NCBI RefSeq assembly: GCF_028769735.1
Contig: NC_088176.1
Coordinates: forward strand, 18,695,501 to 18,759,500
Direction: 5' to 3'
DNA: 64,000 nt
Source of the DNA: Zonotrichia leucophrys gambelii
Taxonomy: Eukaryota; Chordata; Aves; Passeriformes; Passerellidae
Shown: in pieces, positions 59,801 to 64,000 of the stretch
Numbering within the stretch: the first letter of the stretch is position 1
Layout: the number at the start of each line of letters is the position of its first letter
Notes under the pieces: generated by a model
What the model saw: only the letters and a program-made list of their open reading frames with translations
Told to the model about the DNA's origin: nothing
Databases searched by the model: none
Made by a program: the position numbers and the translations under genes

Positions 59801-62800
59801 CCCTACTCCTGCCTGCCTCTGATTTATAGGACCAAAAATTCCTTCCTCTGGTAACAATAACGCTCTTAAACTCCAGACCCCTCTCCCTCACAGGACCTCC
59901 AGACAGGGCAGCCTGAGCCCAGGAGAGACGGGAGGCACCCAGCAAATATATCCATCAACACAACTCAGGTTTCAAAGGAATATGAGACCCCACAGGGTTA
60001 GGCTCACAAAGGTGGAGAGCAGAGGAGTGTGGCCACCACCCTGAAGCACCTCCTCCTGGGAAGGGGCAGCAACAGGAATGATTCTGCCATGGACCGGGGC
60101 AGGAGCCACATCGTGCCCAATAAGCCAGATGGCACAAGCCCAGGGTAGTGTTTCCAGGGGAAATTAAGGCCCTCTGGCTGATGCTTGATTCTAGGGCTGG
60201 GAACAAGTCTGTTCTCAGGTCTCCGAACATCAGAAGTTTCTTTCTGCAATGTCTCCTCTGGGATGGAGCTGGTGGCTTGTGTGCACTCCAAAGGCTTCCT
60301 CTCTCACATTGCACTTGGTTTTGAGAGGTTTCCTATGAGCTCCCTGTGTTTTGTAACACTTAAAGACAGCAGCAATGGCTGAGGCTGCTGGTTCTGCAGC
60401 ACCATGGCTCCTGCGTGGCGCTGCATGGCTCATGCTGAGAGAGGGCACCACAGGAAAGCGCCACATTGCACCTCAGGAGCATTAGAGTGTGATATGGCCC
60501 CAAGGTGTGGCAAGTTACGGTGTCCAGGGGTGCAGGGCATGCTGGATGGGGCTGGAGGTTTGGTCTGTGCTGTCTAGTGGGGCTGGTTGGTGTCACAGGC
60601 TGTCGCCATGCACTGTCTGAGAAACAGAACCTTCTCCCGGCCAGGGAGCTGGTAGTTACACAGTAGGAATGATCTGAAGGCATATTGTTTCCTTTGTTCT
60701 GTTTAGTAACATAGACAGGGAGATAAAGCAGGGACACCAGGGCAGCCTCTAAACTGGCAAGACCTGTGCATACACACAAACACACACTCTTTTTGGAGCT
60801 ATGGGTCACATGTTTGTGCTTAACATTCGAGCCAGAGTTTTGGGTCAAGGAGAGATAAAAAGAGCCCTTTTGCAACAGGACAGTTGTGGCTGCCAAACTG
60901 CAAGCCAAGTCCTGGAAAGAAACAAGTTCATTCTGTAACTATTTTTTTTTTTTATCACTTACTTATTAACAGTTCTCTCTGGCTCTCACCTGAAGTTGCT
61001 GACCTGTTCCTCCTAGACAGAGCAATTAACAGGGAGACAATGATCTGCAGAGGGCAAGGAGCAGCCTGTGCTGGGGAGGGGGCAGAGGTGGGGAAGGGCT
61101 GTGGGAGGCCGAGGGTCACAGAGGATAGAGCTATTTATGGCCTTAAGAGGGAGGATCAGTAAAGAGCCATCTAGCTTGACTTGACTTCCTCTTGACCTAT
61201 CACTTCTGGGAGATACTGATGCAACTCCCTGCCCCCATGGGCTTCGAGTGTCCCCAGTGCTTAACTACTGGGATAGACTGGTGAAGGTGGTAGTGGGCAG
61301 AGGAAAACGTGGTGGACCATGTATCAGCTCCATTAAACTTGTGGAGTGGTGTTTTAAGTGTGAAGGAAGAGATCTTGCCCATGTCTTGCAGTCTTCTCCA
61401 ATAATAGCCCCTGTAACTGCTTCTGGAAAGAGAGACACTAAAGCCCTTTGCTCTGTCTGTTGGCAAAGCACAGTTTCGCCTCCCAGTTTTTGCTGTGGTT
61501 ATTTGGACAGAAGGTCTGTGGGACAGTAACTCTGTGTTCATGCTGGTAGGTAGCACAGAGGGCTCTGATCCCTATCTCACAGTCTGTGCTAAACACAGTG
61601 CAAGTAATTGCTTGACAAAGAGAGAGCAAGTCTGCCTCACACTTGTATCTGACCTCCATATCTGGGCCAGCCCCTTGATGTCCTGCTACAAACACTGTTT
61701 TGGAACATATTCCTTGTAAATTACGAGTCTTTGCATATTTTGTCCTTCAGACCACCTTTCCTTCTCTGCTGGAATGTGCCAAGACTGGTCACAACTTCAG
61801 GGGGGACTCCCTGGTGACACCTTGTCAAGAAATTAGCTTTGTGTTGTAGCTGAGTGACATGATAAAAGAAGAACCCTTCCTCTAAATAACTGTCTCCAGA
61901 GAAGAGGCTTAAAGGGATGATATTATGTTAGATAACCATGTTAAATTGCATCTAAAAAGGAAGTTGGTAATTCCTAATATATTTTTGATGAAACATGAGC
62001 TTTTTCAAATGAAGAAAATTTTTATGGAGCAATCCTATGAGATGCCAAATGTTTTGGCCCTGATCTAGCTAGATATTTAACCGTGCACTTAATTTCTTAA
62101 GCTGCTTGTGTGCTTAAATATTTTGCTGGATTGAGTCCAAAGCTCTCAGCATTCTGTGTGGTGTCAAAGGACCAGGTCTGCGTTTGCAGCAGCACTGCTG
62201 AACTCAGCCTATAATGAAGTAAATCTTCACACAGAATGCACTTTCAGTTAGTGTACTATCCAACAAAAAAGTTAAATTTCCTTGGGATTTCTCTCTTAGG
62301 TGTGTGTTTTCTGATGGTGTTCTAGTAGACAGGTTTGCTAGTCAGAGTATTTGTGGAACAAGGCACTTCTAAGTAACATTCAGTGGGATCTAATGGAAAA
62401 TTGTTTTGTTCTAAAAATTCAATGATTGTCACCCAAGACCTGACTTTAAAAGGAACTGAAGATTCATGGGGAAAGAAATGGAGTGTGTAACCACTCCACG
62501 CAGTCAAAGCTGACCAAGATAGTTGGAATCATTCACAGAAATGATTTAAAAAATAATTTCAAACAACAGATGGGGAGGAATTATCACCTGATGGCAGTCA
62601 ACCGGTGAGCAGAGACCAAGTTCTTGAGTAAAGTAGCTTTCTGCAGATGGCTGGGTTCAATAAGAAAGAATAAAAAATGAACCTGACCATTAACAAAAAA
62701 ATAAACAAGTTGGTTTCATTGGTCCTATTGAAGGGAGTACAAAGAACAAGAATAAAACAGCCCTAGGTGGGAAAAGGTGAGTCCGATTTCTAATCTTGTG

Positions 62801-64000
62801 TGTTGTAATTATGGTGTTAAATGTGCAAGTGTAAAGTGAATAGATGAGATGGCATAACTAGAAGGAATTTGTGGAAGAGAGCTGAGCAGAAAAAGGCTCT
62901 ATCAAAGCCAAAAAGGATGCATGCCAACGTTGTTTCTCTTGGCATAGGTCAAAAAGCAGACTGTGTGACAAGAGAGAAATTTGAGAAGACTGAGATAATG
63001 CCCAATTAGATCATGCAGTTCACCTCCCTGGGGCCTGTGACAGACTGGTAAGGAATTTTTTTTTTCCTGAGGAGGGAAAAAAATTGTCAGAAATTTGCAT
63101 GTTTTTTTTAATTCTTTCTCCCAAAAACTTGATTCAAACAAAAACCACACTGAAAAATGTCCCTTTCAGCTTAATATGTTCACTTCCCTTTACTGTCTTA
63201 TAAGAAAAAAAATCAGATACCTACTGTGAAAAAATGCTCACTAAGTCCATGCTGCAATTTCCTGCGAGAACAAAATTTTAGGAAGACCTAATAATGCCTT
63301 TTGTTATCACTGAAATCCTTCTCAGTCACCTGTAATCCTGAGCCCCATTGCATCAGACCATCACAGATATTTTGCTCCTTAGAATGCACAGCCAGAGCAG
63401 AGCCTGACTTACCAGTTCCTGGGTTAGCCCAAGCTGGGATGAGCCATTCACCCCACAAAGCTTAGCTGCTTCATTCTTGTGGCTCCTTTTCATACATAAT
63501 ATGTCTGCCAGGAATTCTTGCATCTCTGTTGGGAGGCTGACCAACTCCATAGCAGCTTTCACGTGAATTGTGAGCCTGCCTCCATTCTGAGATGACTTTG
63601 TGGAATTAACATTCTCTTGAGCCCAGAAATCATGATGCTTAGGTTACCTCTAACTGAAACCCTGACTGGCTGTGCTAAATTTGGCAAGTGATTTCTGTAT
63701 GTTGGCAGTTGGAGGGATGGGAGCATTTTCTGAACATGTGCCGAATTGAATGTGGTGAGGCTGTACTCCAAACTGGTATCAGGACCAAGAATAAAACTGT
63801 GATTCCCCAAGCTCTGTGTTGTACCACAATATCTACTCAGGCTCTTCTGGCACCCCTAAAGCCCTTTTCCTCAGTGCAATTTTCTTAGGGCTTTAAATAG
63901 TGAAGATTCCTAGTGAGTTTCATTGACAAGGAGTTTCTCCCTTAATTTTATTCTGCTTCATTTTTATTTCCTTATCTTTAGAGAGGAGTCCTTGCTATTA
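56881..64000. other. Right-end intergenic sequence, no supported gene
   Basis: About 7 kb of mostly AT-rich unique sequence reaches the right edge. Short A or T runs (59291-59303, 60942-60952, 63058-63066) are the only repeats I note. No exon of PAX2 or another gene is recognisable, so the next gene starts beyond the window. Confidence 0.55.

Overview
This is a 64 kb piece of vertebrate nuclear DNA, most likely from a bird. Exons are short and bounded by GT/AG, introns are compact, promoters are CpG-rich, and repeats are sparse. A CR1-like LINE fragment and a degenerate interspersed repeat that I recognise from bird genomes point to birds. The species cannot be named from the sequence.

Three protein-coding genes fill the left 24 kb, and I rebuilt their exons with matching splice phases. 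(1) The 5' part of SEC31B lies on the minus strand: five coding exons give the first 212 residues of this COPII outer-coat WD40 protein, and the gene runs off the left edge. Its non-coding first exon and CpG-island promoter lie near 9.5-10.0 kb. (2) NDUFB8, a membrane-arm subunit of respiratory complex I, is complete on the minus strand at 11,970-14,440 (five exons, 191 residues). (3) HIF1AN (factor inhibiting HIF, FIH) is complete on the plus strand at 16,554-23,715 (eight exons, 367 residues). NDUFB8 and HIF1AN are head to head with about 2.1 kb between start codons. NDUFB8 and SEC31B are in tandem. The order SEC31B-NDUFB8-HIF1AN matches human 10q24.31, where PAX2 comes next.

From about 23.9 kb to the right end (40 kb) I find no convincing protein-coding exon. 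By synteny this should be the upstream regulatory desert of PAX2, which would lie beyond the right edge. It holds four small orphan CpG-rich patches (about 38.85-39.08, 40.08-40.28, 44.03-44.17 and 54.17-54.56 kb), several microsatellites, a CR1-like fragment, and stretches whose base composition and motif content suggest conserved non-coding elements. Those last calls need an alignment.

The genes are functionally separate (ER export, respiration, oxygen sensing). NDUFB8 and HIF1AN both concern oxygen use, but nothing here shows joint control beyond proximity. The most notable details are a 17-bp tandem duplication that doubles the splice donor of SEC31B exon 1, a 12-bp minisatellite of GC boxes next to the NDUFB8 start, the same NRF1-like decamer in the NDUFB8 and SEC31B promoters, and a serine homopolymer in the FIH N-terminus preceded by an overlapping upstream ORF. 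I saw no new multi-gene system.
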